In this document: in pieces, positions 32,295 to 42,301 of the stretch
How positions within the stretch are numbered: position 1 is the first letter of the stretch
Layout of the letters: each line of letters starts with the position of its first letter
Assembly: GCA_005880915.1 (NCBI GenBank)
Contig: VBIW01000048.1
Span: forward strand, 1-64,000
DNA length: 64,000 nt
From: Chloroflexota bacterium
Lineage (GTDB): Bacteria; Chloroflexota; Dormibacteria; Dormibacterales; Dormibacteraceae
Reading direction: 5' to 3'
The notes under the pieces: model-generated
What the model was told of the DNA's origin: nothing
Database searches by the model: none
The model's input: only the letters and a program-made list of their open reading frames with translations
Translations under genes and position numbers: made by a program

Positions 32295-33134
32295 ATGGGT
32301 TCGATGCCGCGCGCCAGCACCAACGGGATCGAGCTCGAGTATGAAACCTTCGGCGCGCCGGCCAACCCGCGCCTTCTGCTCATCGCGGGGCTTGGCTCCC
32401 AGATGATCAGCTGGAATGACGATTTCTGCGAGCTGCTAGCCGGGCGCGGTTTCCACGTAATCCGTTTTGACAATCGTGACGCGGGTCTGTCCACATGGAT
32501 GGACGCCACCTACACGCTGGACGACATGGCTGCGGACGCGGCCGGGCTGCTCGCCGGGCTCCGCATACCGGCCGCGCACGTGGTTGGCGTTTCGATGGGC
32601 GGGTTCATCGCGCAGCTGCTCGCCCTCAATCACCCGGAGCTGATTCTGACGCTGACCTCGATCATGTCCGGCCCGAACGGCGAGGACGAGATTCCGCCGA
32701 CGCCCGAGGCCCAAGAGGTGCTCCTCGTGAAGGCGCCGAAAACACGCGAGGAGCGGATCGAGCTTGGCTTGTGGGTAAGGCGAAGGCTCATAGGCTCCGC
32801 CGACCCCTTCGATGAGGAGTTCGAGCGTGCCCGCAGCACTGCGGCGGTCGATCGCGCGTATCACCCCGCCGGGTTCATGCGCCAGCTGGGCGCGATCGTC
32901 GCTGCGCCGAGCCGAATCGAGCGGCTCAGGTCGCTTCGCGTGCCGGCCCTGGTGATCCATGGAAAGGACGACACGCTCGTACCAATCGACAACGGCCGCA
33001 TCGTCGCCGCCGCGATACCCGGCGCACGTCTGATCGAGATCGAGGGCATGGGTCACGACCTCCCCAGACGTGTTTGGGGCCAGGTTGCCGACGCCATCGC
33101 GGAGCTCGCCCGAGAGAACAGCCCGGCGCTGTGA
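32295..33134 (+). CDS. Alpha/beta hydrolase
   Basis: 279 residues. GLGSQMISWND oxyanion region, nucleophile GVSMGGF, acidic residue in HGKDDTLVP and histidine in GMGHDLPRRVW complete the hydrolase triad. Similar to small-molecule esterase/lipase-like and RdmC-type hydrolases. ATG 32295 or 32304. Its stop overlaps the ccdA-like gene start (GTGA), so the two are translationally coupled although no functional link is known. Confidence 0.87.
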   Translation: MGSMPRASTNGIELEYETFGAPANPRLLLIAGLGSQMISWNDDFCELLAGRGFHVIRFDNRDAGLSTWMDATYTLDDMAADAAGLLAGLRIPAAHVVGVSMGGFIAQLLALNHPELILTLTSIMSGPNGEDEIPPTPEAQEVLLVKAPKTREERIELGLWVRRRLIGSADPFDEEFERARSTAAVDRAYHPAGFMRQLGAIVAAPSRIERLRSLRVPALVIHGKDDTLVPIDNGRIVAAAIPGARLIEIEGMGHDLPRRVWGQVADAIAELARENSPAL

Positions 33135-33880
33135 GCGGGCTCAATCCGGCGATCGCCTTCCTCGCGGGCCTCGCGTCCTTTGTCTCCCCGTGCGTGCTGC
33201 CGCTGGTTCCCGCCTACCTCGCGTACCTGGGCGCGCGGACAGGAGATGTGTATGCGACCTCCCCTCCGTCCCCTTCGGCGTCACCTCCTCACGAATGGGG
33301 GGGACCTGTCGCGGTCGCCGGCGCCGGCTTTGTGGCCGGCCTGTCCCTCGTCTTCATCCTTTTCTTTTATGTGTTCTCGCTGGCGGTCCAGCCGATCCGG
33401 GGCTACGTACCAATCGTGGCCGGCGTCTTCGTCATCGTGATGGCCTTCCACGTCGCCGGCTTGATTCGCATCCCGTTTCTGTCGACGGAGTACCGCTTCA
33501 TGAAGACGGCTCCGCAAGGCGGAGGGGTGGCGGGAGGTTTTCTGCTCGGGATGGGCTTCGCCAGCGGCTGGACGCCGTGCATCGGCATCACGTTGAGCGC
33601 GGTGCTGAGCTCGGCGGTGATTGCTGGCACGACGCCGCAGGGCTTGAGCCTGATGCTCGCCTACTGCCTCGGGCTCGGCCTGCCCTTCATCGCGCTCGCC
33701 TTCGCGCTGGAAAGCGCGCGTCCGCTCATCCGTTTCGTGAACAACCACCGCCGCGCGATCGATCTCGCCTCGGCGGCGGTCCTGGTGATCATGGGCGTGC
33801 TGCTGCTGACCAACCGGTTGACCTGGCTCTCCGCCGGGCTGACGCAGCTGGTCCCCTCATGGCCTTCGCCGTCACTCTGA
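33131..33880 (+). CDS. ccdA: CcdA/DsbD-type thiol-disulfide transmembrane protein
   Basis: 249 residues from GTG 33131, overlapping the hydrolase stop. About six transmembrane helices. Two conserved redox cysteines in PC motifs: SFVSPCVLPLVPAYLAYLG and SGWTPCIGITLSAVLSSA. Transfers reducing equivalents from cytoplasmic thioredoxin to extracytoplasmic thiol proteins, for example for cytochrome c maturation. No ccm/res genes are adjacent. The frame back to 33074 is not homologous. Confidence 0.9.
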   Translation: MSGLNPAIAFLAGLASFVSPCVLPLVPAYLAYLGARTGDVYATSPPSPSASPPHEWGGPVAVAGAGFVAGLSLVFILFFYVFSLAVQPIRGYVPIVAGVFVIVMAFHVAGLIRIPFLSTEYRFMKTAPQGGGVAGGFLLGMGFASGWTPCIGITLSAVLSSAVIAGTTPQGLSLMLAYCLGLGLPFIALAFALESARPLIRFVNNHRRAIDLASAAVLVIMGVLLLTNRLTWLSAGLTQLVPSWPSPSL

Positions 33881-33918
33881 GACTTCTGGTGAATATTTCC
33901 TGAGTCGCTGAGCTGCGA

Positions 33919-34782
33919 TTACCGGCCGAGCTTGCCCAGCCACTCCTGCTCCGCCTGGTCCAGCTGTTTGGCCAGGGCAGCAGCTTTCTTCTCGTGCCGG
34001 GCGGCGAGCTCGTAGTCCTGCTGCGCCACCGCTGCGCTCAGCTCATTGCGCACCGTCTGGAGCTGAAAGCGCAGCTTGACCACCGCCTCCGGCGGGTCGC
34101 GGAGCTCCTTGGTGAGTCTTTCCACATCGATGCCTCGAGCGTTCAGCACTTTTGCGATGTGGGGGAGCTGGAGCAAACGGAGCAGGTCCGCGGCGTCGGA
34201 GGCTGCGCGCGCCGGGCGCCGCGTGCGCGCCACGTAGCTGGTCGCGCTCATGGGCGGCTGCCATGAACGGAGGAGCCTGCCTGGAGGTTTGCGCTTGCCA
34301 CGTCCTGACGGTGTCGCACCCAGCGCGGCTTCCACGGCGGCGATCACCCGATCGGCACCGGCGCCGAGGTCCTCCAGGACATGGGCCGCAATCCCTTCGC
34401 CTTCAATGACCAGGCCCATCAAGAGGTGGCCGCTGTTCACGTTCTGGGAGCCCATAGTACGCGCCTCGTCGAACGAGATCTCGATCACGTGCTTCACCCG
34501 CGAGGTAGGGATGATCTCCTGGAAAACGACCCGCTCCTTCACGCCGAGCACCGTTTCGATCTTCTTTCGGACCGGTTCGATGTGGATGTCAAGACCCGCT
34601 AGGACTTTGCAGCCGACGCCTTCTTGATTGCGCAGGATCCCGAGCAGCAGGTGCTCGGTCCCGATGTAGGAATGCTGGGAGCGCTCCGCCTCTTCCTGGG
34701 CGAGAGTCAACACCTTCTTGGCTTCCTCGGCAAACCTCTCGAACGGGTACACGGCTGTCTCGCCCAAGTGTGGCGTAGGCAC
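33919..34782 (-). CDS. Orphan Clp N-domain protein with UVR segment
   Basis: 287 residues. Two Clp repeat motifs (FAEEAKKVLTLAQEEAERSQHSYIGTEHLLLGILR and RVKHVIEISFDEARTMGSQNVNSGHLLMGLV) as in ClpC, a linker, then a UVR-like coiled coil (LRFQLQTVRNELSAAVAQQDYELAARHEKKAAALAKQLDQAEQ). Neither AAA+ module follows, so it cannot unfold proteins itself. GTG at 34782 or 34752. It may be an adaptor or inhibitor for ClpC, or hold substrates such as McsB-type targets. Divergent from the lhr gene. Confidence 0.85.
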   Translation of the reverse strand: MPTPHLGETAVYPFERFAEEAKKVLTLAQEEAERSQHSYIGTEHLLLGILRNQEGVGCKVLAGLDIHIEPVRKKIETVLGVKERVVFQEIIPTSRVKHVIEISFDEARTMGSQNVNSGHLLMGLVIEGEGIAAHVLEDLGAGADRVIAAVEAALGATPSGRGKRKPPGRLLRSWQPPMSATSYVARTRRPARAASDAADLLRLLQLPHIAKVLNARGIDVERLTKELRDPPEAVVKLRFQLQTVRNELSAAVAQQDYELAARHEKKAAALAKQLDQAEQEWLGKLGR

Positions 34783-34831
34783 CTGTTAAGAACACTTGTT
34801 TGTAGCGCCCGAAACAGGCAAGATTGACGGC

Positions 34832-37800
34832 GTGGGGCAGGTTCTCGACCTCTTCTCGCCGCCTGTACGCGACTGGTTTCGAGCCTCGTTCGCCGAGCCG
34901 ACCTCCGTCCAGGAGCGGGGCTGGCAGGAGGTCGCGGCCGGCCGGCATGTCCTGATGGCGGCGCCGACGGGGAGCGGCAAGACCCTCGCCGCGTTCCTGT
35001 GGTGCCTCGACCGCCTCGCGTCGGAGCCCATGCCGGCCGAGGCTGAGCGCTGTCGCGTCCTTTATGTGTCGCCGCTCAAGGCGCTCGCGCACGACGTCGA
35101 TCGCAACCTGCGCTCTCCGTTGGTCGGTATCCGCCACCACATGGAGTCGCTAGGGATCACACCGCCCGACATCTCTGTCGCGATCCGCACGGGCGATACC
35201 CCGACCGAAGTCAGGCGGTCCATGGAGCGCCACCCGCCCGACATCCTCATCACCACGCCCGAGTCGCTGTTCCTCATCCTGACCAGTGCCGCGCGCAAGA
35301 TCCTGACCCCGGTCCGCTGGCTGATCGTCGACGAGATCCATTCCGTTGCGTCGACCAAGCGCGGGAGCCACCTGGCGTTGAGCCTCGAGAGGCTGTGCGA
35401 GTTGACCAGGGTTCAACCGCAGCGCATCGGCCTCTCCGCCACGCAGCGCCCGCTGGAGGAGGTCGGCCGTTTTCTCGGCGGCACGGACCGCGAGGTAGCG
35501 ATCGTCGACGCAGGGCGGTTGAAGACGATGGAGGTCACGGTCGAGGTGCCGGTCGAAGACATGACCAGGCTCACCACTGAGGACGAAGATGGCGCGAAAG
35601 GCCAGAACAGCATCTGGCCGGCGATCTATCCGCGACTTCTCCAGCTGATCCGAGAGCACCGCTCGACCATTGTGTTCGTGAACTCGCGCCGCCTCTCCGA
35701 GAGGATTGCAGCTCGCGTCAACGAGCTCGCCGAGGAGGAGCTGGTGCGGGCCCATCATGGATCGATCGCCCGCGAGCAGCGCCTGCTCATCGAGGACGAG
35801 CTGAAGGCCGGGCACCTGCGCGGGCTCATCGCGACTTCGACGCTCGAGCTCGGCATCGACATGGGAGCGGTCGACCTCGTGCTGCAGATCGAGGCGCCCC
35901 CGAGCGTCGCCGCCGGGATCCAGCGCGTGGGCCGTGCGGGCCACTCCGTTGGCGAGACATCGCGTGGGGTCGTCATCCCGAAGTTCCGCGGTGACCTGCT
36001 CGAGTCGGCCGCGGTCGTCGAGGGCATGCTCGAGGGCCGCATCGAATCGACAGTCGTGCCGCGCAAACCGCTCGACGTCCTCGCCCAGCAGGTCGTCGCG
36101 ATGTGCGCGCTCGACGAGTGGGACGTAGACCACCTCGGTCGTGTGGTGCGCCGCGCCTACCCGTACAGCGAGCTCGGCCCGAGAGCCTTCGAGTCCGTGC
36201 TCGACATGCTGAGCGGCCGCTATCCGTCTGACCAGTTCGTCGAGCTTCGGCCCCGCATCGTGTGGGATCGCGTGGCGGGCAAGGTCCGCGGCCGCGCCGG
36301 CGCGCAGCGCCTCGCGGTCACCAATCCCGGAACCATCCCGGACCGAGGGCTGTATTCGGTCAACCTGCTCGAAGACGGCCGGCGGGTCGGCGAGCTCGAC
36401 GAAGAGATGGTGTACGAGACTCGCGTCGGCGAGACGTTCGTGCTCGGTGCGTCGACGTGGAGGATCGCCGAGATCACGCCATCGCAGGTCCACGTCACTC
36501 CGGCGCCCGGCGAGCCGGGGAAGATCGCATTCTGGAAGGCGGACACGCCCAGCCGTCCGGTCGAGCTCGGCGCCGCGCTCGGCAAGATGGTGCGCGAGCT
36601 CCGCGCCCTGGGTCCGGACGCTGCGGCGAAACGGCTGCGCGACCGCGCAGGCTTCGACGACCTCGCGGTCAAGAACCTGCTCGCCTACCTCGACGACCAG
36701 GCCGCTGCGACCGGTGCGGTGCCCGATGACCGCACCGTCGTGGTGGAGCGGTTCCGCGATGAGGTCGGCGACTGGCGCGTGTGTCTGCACACTCCTTTTG
36801 GCGGCAGGGTTCACGCCCCGCTGGCGCTTGCGCTCGAGGCGCACCTGCAGGAAAAGCTCGGCGTCGACGCGCGCGCGCTCTGGACCGATGACGGCATTGC
36901 GATGCACCTCCCAGAAGTCGAGTCGCCGCCTTCGCTGGAGGAGCTGATCCTCGACCCCGAAGAAGTCCAGGTCCTCGTGTCGAGGCAGCTGCCCGCCTCG
37001 GCGCTGTTTGCCGCGCGATTCCGCGAAAACGCCGCGCGCTCGCTCCTCCTGCCCAGGCGGAGGCCTGGCCAGCGCACGCCGCTCTGGCAGCAGCGGATGC
37101 GCAGCGCGAATCTGCTCCAGGTGGCGGGGCAGTATCCCGACTTTCCGATCCTCGCCGAAACGTGGCGGGAGGTGATGAGCGATCACTTCGACATGCCCGC
37201 CCTCACGGCATTCTTGCGCGCGATCCGCTCACGTGAGATCCGGGTCGTCGCTGTGGACACCGAGCGCGCGTCGCCATTCGCATCGTCGCTTCTTTTCGCT
37301 TATGTGGCCGATTTCATGTACGAGGGAGACCAGCCGCTCGCGGAGCGTCGAGCCCAGGCGCTGACACTCGATCGCGACCTGCTGGCCGAGCTGCTGGGCA
37401 GCGAGGACCTGCGCGAGCTGCTCGACCCCCAGGCCATCGCTGCAGTCGAGCTCGAGCTGCAGGGACTGCTTCCCGAGCGTTTCCCCCGTGACATCGACGA
37501 AGCGCACGACCTCCTCGTTCGCCTGGGCGACCTCAGCGAGGAAGAGGCGCTGGCCCGCGGCCTGAGCGAGGAGTGGCTCCGCACGCTGGAAAAAGAGCGT
37601 CGGGCGGTTGTTGTGCGCGTGGCCGGCGAGACGCGCTGGATTGCGGCGGAGGATGCTGGTCGGTACCGCGAGGCGCTCGGGGCAAGCCTGCCGATAGGCC
37701 TTGCCGACATCTTCTTGAGCCCTGGGCCTGACCCGCTTCATTCGCTCCTGCGGCGCTATGCGCGCACCCACGTCCCATTCGTAACCGCGGACCCGGCGAA

Positions 37801-39163
37801 GCGCTGGGCTCTGCCCGGTCCAGCGGTCGAGGGGGCGTTGAAGCGCCTGGCCGCGCGCGGTGATGTCGCAGCAGGCGAGTTTCGCAAAGCGACCGAGGGG
37901 CGCGAGTACTGCCATCCGGAGGTCCTGCGCACGCTGCGCCGGCGGTCGCTCGCAGCACTTCGTCGCGAGGTCGAGTCGGTTCCGCCGGATGCGCTCGCGC
38001 GGTTTCTGCCCGCGTGGCACGGCATCGGCGTTCGTGCCGGCGGCACCGACCGGTTGCTGGAAGTCGTGTTCCAGCTCCAGGGGCTCGCGCTCCCCGCGAC
38101 AGTGATCGAGCGCGACATAATTTCGGCCCGCGTCAGCAACTACGTGCCCAGGCTGCTGGACGAGCTCGTCTCGATGGGAGAGGTGGTTTGGTCAGGCCGT
38201 GGCTCTCTCGGCACCACCGACGGCCGCGTGGCGCTCTATCTTCGCGGCGACGCGGCGCGGCTGATGCCGCCGCCTGTCGATCCTCCTTCATCGGATCTGC
38301 ATGACCGGCTGCGCGCCCATCTGAAGGCCCGCGGCGCCAGCTTCTTTCGTGACGTCTACGGCGCGTGCGGCGGAGGCGACGAGGAAGTGATGCTCGATGC
38401 CCTGTGGGATCTCGTGTGGTCGGGTGAGGTCACCAACGACACGTTCGCCCCGCTCCGCCTGTTGGGTCCGCTGGCGCGCCGGCCTGCGCGCAAACCGCAC
38501 CTACCCAAGCTCACCCAGCCGCGCGCGACGGGTCGCTGGTCGCTGGTGGCTGACCTTCTCGGCGCCGGAGCGAATCCAACCGAGCGTCTGCACTCGGAGG
38601 CCGGTGTGCTCCTCCAGCGTCATGGCGTGCTCACGCGTGAGGCAGTGGTCGGTGAGGGTTGGCCCGGAGGCTTCGCCGGCCTCTACCCGGTGCTGCGCGC
38701 GATGGAGGAGTCGGGGCGAATCCGGCGTGGCTATTTCGTGGAGGGATTGGGCGGGGCGCAGTTTGCTTTGCCGGGGGCCGTGGATCGCCTCCGCTCTCTG
38801 CGCGACTCGGGGGCCGGGGTCATGGCGATGGCGGCCACGGATCCCGCCAACCCATACGGCACCCTCATCGACTGGCCCGAGTCGGGCGGAAGGATGAGCC
38901 GCGCGGCGGGCGCTTACTGCGTGCTGGACGATGGCAGACTCGCCCTCTACCTCGAGCGGGGAGGGCGGTCGCTGCTCACGTCAGGCGAGGTCCAGCTCGC
39001 TCATCTGAAAGCGATGATCGCGATCGCAACGAACGCCGGACGCGTCGAGCTGCAAAAGGTCGACGGTGCATCAGTAATGGATTCGCCCCTGAAAGGCGCG
39101 TTGCGCGAAGCGGGTTTTTCGCCAACCCATCGCAGCCTGATCGCGTACGGCGCCCGGACCTAG
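34832..39163 (+). CDS. lhr: Lhr-type large ATP-dependent helicase
   Basis: 1443 residues from GTG 34832. Helicase core: Walker A APTGSGKTLAAFLWCLDRL, motif II VDEIHSV, SATQRP, motif V/VI TSTLELGIDMGAVDLV and QRVGRAGHSVG, followed by the winged-helix and the long C-terminal domain typical of full Lhr proteins (about 1500 residues). Translocates 3'-5' on DNA and unwinds RNA-DNA and DNA forks; linked to DNA repair. A TTG at 34796 would add 12 residues. CAAGAT 7 bases before the GTG may be a weak leaderless promoter box. Confidence 0.95.
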   Translation: MGQVLDLFSPPVRDWFRASFAEPTSVQERGWQEVAAGRHVLMAAPTGSGKTLAAFLWCLDRLASEPMPAEAERCRVLYVSPLKALAHDVDRNLRSPLVGIRHHMESLGITPPDISVAIRTGDTPTEVRRSMERHPPDILITTPESLFLILTSAARKILTPVRWLIVDEIHSVASTKRGSHLALSLERLCELTRVQPQRIGLSATQRPLEEVGRFLGGTDREVAIVDAGRLKTMEVTVEVPVEDMTRLTTEDEDGAKGQNSIWPAIYPRLLQLIREHRSTIVFVNSRRLSERIAARVNELAEEELVRAHHGSIAREQRLLIEDELKAGHLRGLIATSTLELGIDMGAVDLVLQIEAPPSVAAGIQRVGRAGHSVGETSRGVVIPKFRGDLLESAAVVEGMLEGRIESTVVPRKPLDVLAQQVVAMCALDEWDVDHLGRVVRRAYPYSELGPRAFESVLDMLSGRYPSDQFVELRPRIVWDRVAGKVRGRAGAQRLAVTNPGTIPDRGLYSVNLLEDGRRVGELDEEMVYETRVGETFVLGASTWRIAEITPSQVHVTPAPGEPGKIAFWKADTPSRPVELGAALGKMVRELRALGPDAAAKRLRDRAGFDDLAVKNLLAYLDDQAAATGAVPDDRTVVVERFRDEVGDWRVCLHTPFGGRVHAPLALALEAHLQEKLGVDARALWTDDGIAMHLPEVESPPSLEELILDPEEVQVLVSRQLPASALFAARFRENAARSLLLPRRRPGQRTPLWQQRMRSANLLQVAGQYPDFPILAETWREVMSDHFDMPALTAFLRAIRSREIRVVAVDTERASPFASSLLFAYVADFMYEGDQPLAERRAQALTLDRDLLAELLGSEDLRELLDPQAIAAVELELQGLLPERFPRDIDEAHDLLVRLGDLSEEEALARGLSEEWLRTLEKERRAVVVRVAGETRWIAAEDAGRYREALGASLPIGLADIFLSPGPDPLHSLLRRYARTHVPFVTADPAKRWALPGPAVEGALKRLAARGDVAAGEFRKATEGREYCHPEVLRTLRRRSLAALRREVESVPPDALARFLPAWHGIGVRAGGTDRLLEVVFQLQGLALPATVIERDIISARVSNYVPRLLDELVSMGEVVWSGRGSLGTTDGRVALYLRGDAARLMPPPVDPPSSDLHDRLRAHLKARGASFFRDVYGACGGGDEEVMLDALWDLVWSGEVTNDTFAPLRLLGPLARRPARKPHLPKLTQPRATGRWSLVADLLGAGANPTERLHSEAGVLLQRHGVLTREAVVGEGWPGGFAGLYPVLRAMEESGRIRRGYFVEGLGGAQFALPGAVDRLRSLRDSGAGVMAMAATDPANPYGTLIDWPESGGRMSRAAGAYCVLDDGRLALYLERGGRSLLTSGEVQLAHLKAMIAIATNAGRVELQKVDGASVMDSPLKGALREAGFSPTHRSLIAYGART

Positions 39164-39220
39164 GCCGGGAGCATAATCAGGGCTTCCCCGGCAGCTGGTT
39201 CGTGATGTAGGAGGCACGCC

Positions 39221-39622
39221 ATGCTGAAGATCAAGAGCTCCGCACCCGCCATCCCCGCCCAGGACATCAAACGCGCTCGGCAGTTCTACGAGCAGAAGCT
39301 GGGACTCAAGCCTGCTGAAGAGCAAGGCGACGGCGGCGCCCTGTATCAGACAGGCGAAACCGGCTTTCTTGTATTCCAGAGCACGGGCAAAGCGTCCGGC
39401 GAGCACACGCAGATGGCGTTCGAGGTTGAGGACGTGGTGGGCGCGGTCCGCGACCTGAAGAGCAACGGCGTCAAGCTCGAGGAGTACGACTACCCGACCT
39501 TCAAGACAAAGGACGGCATCGTGGACATGCCGGACGGCACCAAGGGCGCCTGGTTCAAGGACACCGAAGGCAACCTGATCGCGATCAACTCGAGAGTTCC
39601 GAGCGCCGCGCGCCGCAGCTGA
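39221..39622 (+). CDS. Glyoxalase/bleomycin-resistance (VOC) family protein
   Basis: 133 residues with a GGAGG site before ATG. VOC fold: two beta-alpha-beta-beta-beta units (IPAQDIKRARQFYEQKLGLKPAEEQGDGGALYQTGETGFLVFQS; FEVEDVVGAVRDLKSNGVKLEEYDYPTF...GAWFKDTEGNLIAINS). The metal-binding glutamate near the C-terminus is present in the AWFKDTEGN segment region. Reaction unknown. Directly follows lhr. Confidence 0.85.
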   Translation: MLKIKSSAPAIPAQDIKRARQFYEQKLGLKPAEEQGDGGALYQTGETGFLVFQSTGKASGEHTQMAFEVEDVVGAVRDLKSNGVKLEEYDYPTFKTKDGIVDMPDGTKGAWFKDTEGNLIAINSRVPSAARRS

Positions 39623-39679
39623 AACGAAGACCCGCGACCACCGACCCCCGGCTGCCCGTCGCTACGATTACTGCTCTGT

Positions 39680-39756
39680 CGGGGAGTAGCGCAGCCCGGT
39701 AGCGCACTTGACTGGGGGTCAAGTGGTCGCGGGTTCAAATCCCGCCTCCCCGACCA
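39680..39756 (+). tRNA. tRNA-Pro (anticodon GGG)
   Basis: 77 bases with encoded CCA. Acceptor CGGGGAG/CTCCCCG, anticodon stem CTTGA/TCAAG with loop CTGGGGG, T stem GCGGG/CCCGC with loop TTCAAAT. A -10 box TACGAT is at 39663-39668. Confidence 0.95.
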
Positions 39757-39907
39757 GAACTTGGTCGCAACTACCCAACATCCAGGAGCAGCAGATATTG
39801 AGCCCCGATTGTCGCGGAGCGAATCAGAGCGACCGAAACGCGTGTCGGTTGACCTCGAGTCCTGACCAGACTGAAGAGGCGATGCCCGTCGGCCGTTCAC
39901 AAGGCAG

Positions 39908-40396
39908 ATGGCTGAAAATACGACCCTCGTCCTTCGCCCCAGCCGCAGGAAATGGGGACTGCTGGTCCTGGGGGCTGTCGCGCTGGTGGCCGGAGGCACG
40001 AGCATGATCGCGAGCCACGACCCCTTCACGATGGTCGTGGGTTGGGTAGCGGTGATCTTCTTCGGGCTGAGTGGGATCGTCGCGGTGGCTCAGTTGTTCA
40101 TGAACGGCTATCTCAAGCTGACGCCGGAGGGTTTCGCGGTCAGAGGGCTCGGCCGTCAGTACGCGACCGCCTGGTCGGACGTCGTAGGTTTCAGCGCCAT
40201 CCGGCCCGTCAGCACTTACCCGGTCTCGAAAATGATCGTGTACAACTTTGCGCCGGGCTACCCACGGATGCGTGGGGTACGGCGGCTTGGACGACAGATC
40301 TCGGGGTACGAGGCTGGTTTGCCCGACACCTACGGAATGAAAGCCGACGATCTCGCTGCGCTCATGAACGAATGGCGAGCCAGATATGCGGGCTGA
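39908..40396 (+). CDS. Small membrane protein, STM3941-like
   Basis: 162 residues: two N-terminal transmembrane helices (about 17-36 and 40-62) followed by a PH-like beta domain (LKLTPEGFAVRGLGRQYATAWSDVVGFSAI) with C-terminal DTYGMKADDLAALMNEWRARY. The pattern matches a family of small bacterial membrane proteins (STM3941-like) of unknown function. A weak AAGGCAG precedes the ATG. It converges with the M16 gene. Confidence 0.8.
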   Translation: MAENTTLVLRPSRRKWGLLVLGAVALVAGGTSMIASHDPFTMVVGWVAVIFFGLSGIVAVAQLFMNGYLKLTPEGFAVRGLGRQYATAWSDVVGFSAIRPVSTYPVSKMIVYNFAPGYPRMRGVRRLGRQISGYEAGLPDTYGMKADDLAALMNEWRARYAG

Positions 40397-40444
40397 TTCC
40401 GACCAAGGCCCGAATCACACCGACTCTGCGCCGGCCTACCACCG

Positions 40445-42301
40445 CTACCCAGTACTTTCTGTCACACCGAGCCAGACCACCAGCGCTACGAGAACGATCA
40501 CCGCAATCGGAATGAATACGACATAGAAGCCGAGACGCAGAAATACCGAACGTCCCGGCATCCAATGGTCTACTCCCGATTTTCGTTGTGGCGCCGAAAG
40601 CAGCGTGAGTTGGGTAAGAGCAATCGAATTCGCAATCACGGCGGGTATGGTCATCATGCCCAGCAAGGTCCGGCGAAGCGTGAAGTCCTGCCACGCTCGG
40701 CCCGTCGCTCGCCCGCAGTCACGACAGAATCGGGCCTTGAGCGTCTCTTCCCGCCGCCAAACGGTTTTCCGTTTCAGCGTGACTTCGCGCGCGGGCACGG
40801 CTCCGCAAACTTCGCATCCGTCTCGAGGGGGCGCCTCGCCCTCGGCCGCTTGCATAGGCACAAACCGATCCACTGGAACGTGCGCATCGATCAGCCGCTG
40901 AAGCTCATCGATGCGGTTCCACTCACGTGGATCGACTCCGATCCCGAAGCCGTCCAACCCGATCAGATACCGCGTCTCGTTCGAACCTCGCAGCACGGCC
41001 GCCGTGGAGGCGAATCCGACCGAGATGTAACGGCCATCGGGATTCACGAGCATCACTCCCTGATCGGAGCTCACCAACATCGCCCCCGAGGGCACTCCGC
41101 CGGGAACTAAAAGGCGCCTGCGGTGTGAGCGGCCGTGAATGCGGTGTGTCGACCACATCGGATACTCGTTTAGGGATGCAGCGCGAGACTTGTGTCCTAG
41201 AGGCGCAAGCACAATCGCATTTGCCCATGCCTCGCGAATTCCGTGCGCTGCGCTTGCGCGTGTCACTTCGTCTTGCTCTCGCTGCCAGACGTCGTATGGC
41301 TTCCAGGCTCGGCCTGTCAGCTCAGAGAGACATCGCAGATCCAGCTGCATTTCCGTTGCAGCGGAGGGAACCTTAGCGCGTCGAGTGGCCCTCTCATCGG
41401 TGAGCTCGGCGTCAGTCGGTCCGTCCAGATGAAGATCACGAATCACGTCGAGCACTGTCTCGACCACCGAGTCGGCGTCCTCTTCGCTCGCGTCTGAATG
41501 AAGAAGCAGGTGGGCAAGGTCATTGCTCAGTGGGCGATACATACACCCCGGTGCATACGCCACGCCTTGCTGCCACCGCAAACGCTCTTTCAGGCGGCGA
41601 TCGACGATTCTGGCGGCGACCACGAGCTCCGGACCGCGTGGTCCGACCATGGACACGCCAACTCCGTTGGCCATGTGCTCTGTCACGCAGGGCGTGGGTA
41701 GGGCCAGGCTCTCTACCAGAAATTGCGGAACCTTCTTGCCGTCTGCTGGCAAATCGAAGTGCAGCCTGTTGGGTGGCTGGCCGCTGATCCAGGCGGCCAC
41801 GTTGGGTTTGCAGAATCGCTCCGCCGCCCAGCTGCTTACCTGCTCGCCGGCAACCCACCGCAGGCCATGCTGCGGATAATCCACGAGCCCGTAACCGCGC
41901 GCGCCATAGCGAAGACTCATGTGACTTGCCCATGAGCCCCCAGGTTGGGACTGCTGCTCCGACTCCAACACCTTTCTCTCGCTTGTGATGCGGTCAAGAG
42001 GGAGGTTGGCCAGCGCGTTGGTAACGCGCTGTGCGTACTCGACCAGCTGATCCGCGGATCCCTGGGCATGAAAGATGGTCCGCACGTCGTCGACAAAGCC
42101 GTTGTACGAGTAGGTCTGATGCGCGAGCCCGCTCAGCGCGAGATGTTCGACCAGATGCGAGATGCCACGCCAAGACAGCTGCTCGTCCCCGAACCCGACG
42201 CGAAACATGATCGCCAGGCGAAGCGGATCATGGCTCTCTGCCCAGAACACGGGTACGCCGTCGATCACGACGGAGTGGATGTCTGGTTCCGAGATGGCCA
42301 T
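40445..42301 (-). CDS. M16-like metallopeptidase with zinc ribbon and membrane anchor
   Basis: 618 residues. The N-terminal ~380 residues carry the inverted zinc motif HLVEH (about 48-52) and the downstream glutamate in SERKVLESE, so a catalytic M16 half is plausible. Residues about 500-540 hold a zinc ribbon: CEVCGAVP and CRDCGRATG. Two transmembrane helices near 545-615 end the protein. A single polypeptide with only one M16 half plus ribbon plus anchor is unusual. Base composition here is lower in GC than neighbours, hinting at transfer. The ATG overlaps the stop of the upstream gene (TAATG). Confidence 0.75.
   Translation of the reverse strand: MAISEPDIHSVVIDGVPVFWAESHDPLRLAIMFRVGFGDEQLSWRGISHLVEHLALSGLAHQTYSYNGFVDDVRTIFHAQGSADQLVEYAQRVTNALANLPLDRITSERKVLESEQQSQPGGSWASHMSLRYGARGYGLVDYPQHGLRWVAGEQVSSWAAERFCKPNVAAWISGQPPNRLHFDLPADGKKVPQFLVESLALPTPCVTEHMANGVGVSMVGPRGPELVVAARIVDRRLKERLRWQQGVAYAPGCMYRPLSNDLAHLLLHSDASEEDADSVVETVLDVIRDLHLDGPTDAELTDERATRRAKVPSAATEMQLDLRCLSELTGRAWKPYDVWQREQDEVTRASAAHGIREAWANAIVLAPLGHKSRAASLNEYPMWSTHRIHGRSHRRRLLVPGGVPSGAMLVSSDQGVMLVNPDGRYISVGFASTAAVLRGSNETRYLIGLDGFGIGVDPREWNRIDELQRLIDAHVPVDRFVPMQAAEGEAPPRDGCEVCGAVPAREVTLKRKTVWRREETLKARFCRDCGRATGRAWQDFTLRRTLLGMMTIPAVIANSIALTQLTLLSAPQRKSGVDHWMPGRSVFLRLGFYVVFIPIAVIVLVALVVWLGVTESTG

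Noticed and set aside
35150-37186. 678-residue minus-strand frame
   Set aside because: Antisense shadow of lhr caused by high GC; no homology features.
39490-40029. Minus-strand frame with SGRRDLNPRPLDPQSSALPG
   Set aside because: Antisense to tRNA-Pro, another standard artefact.
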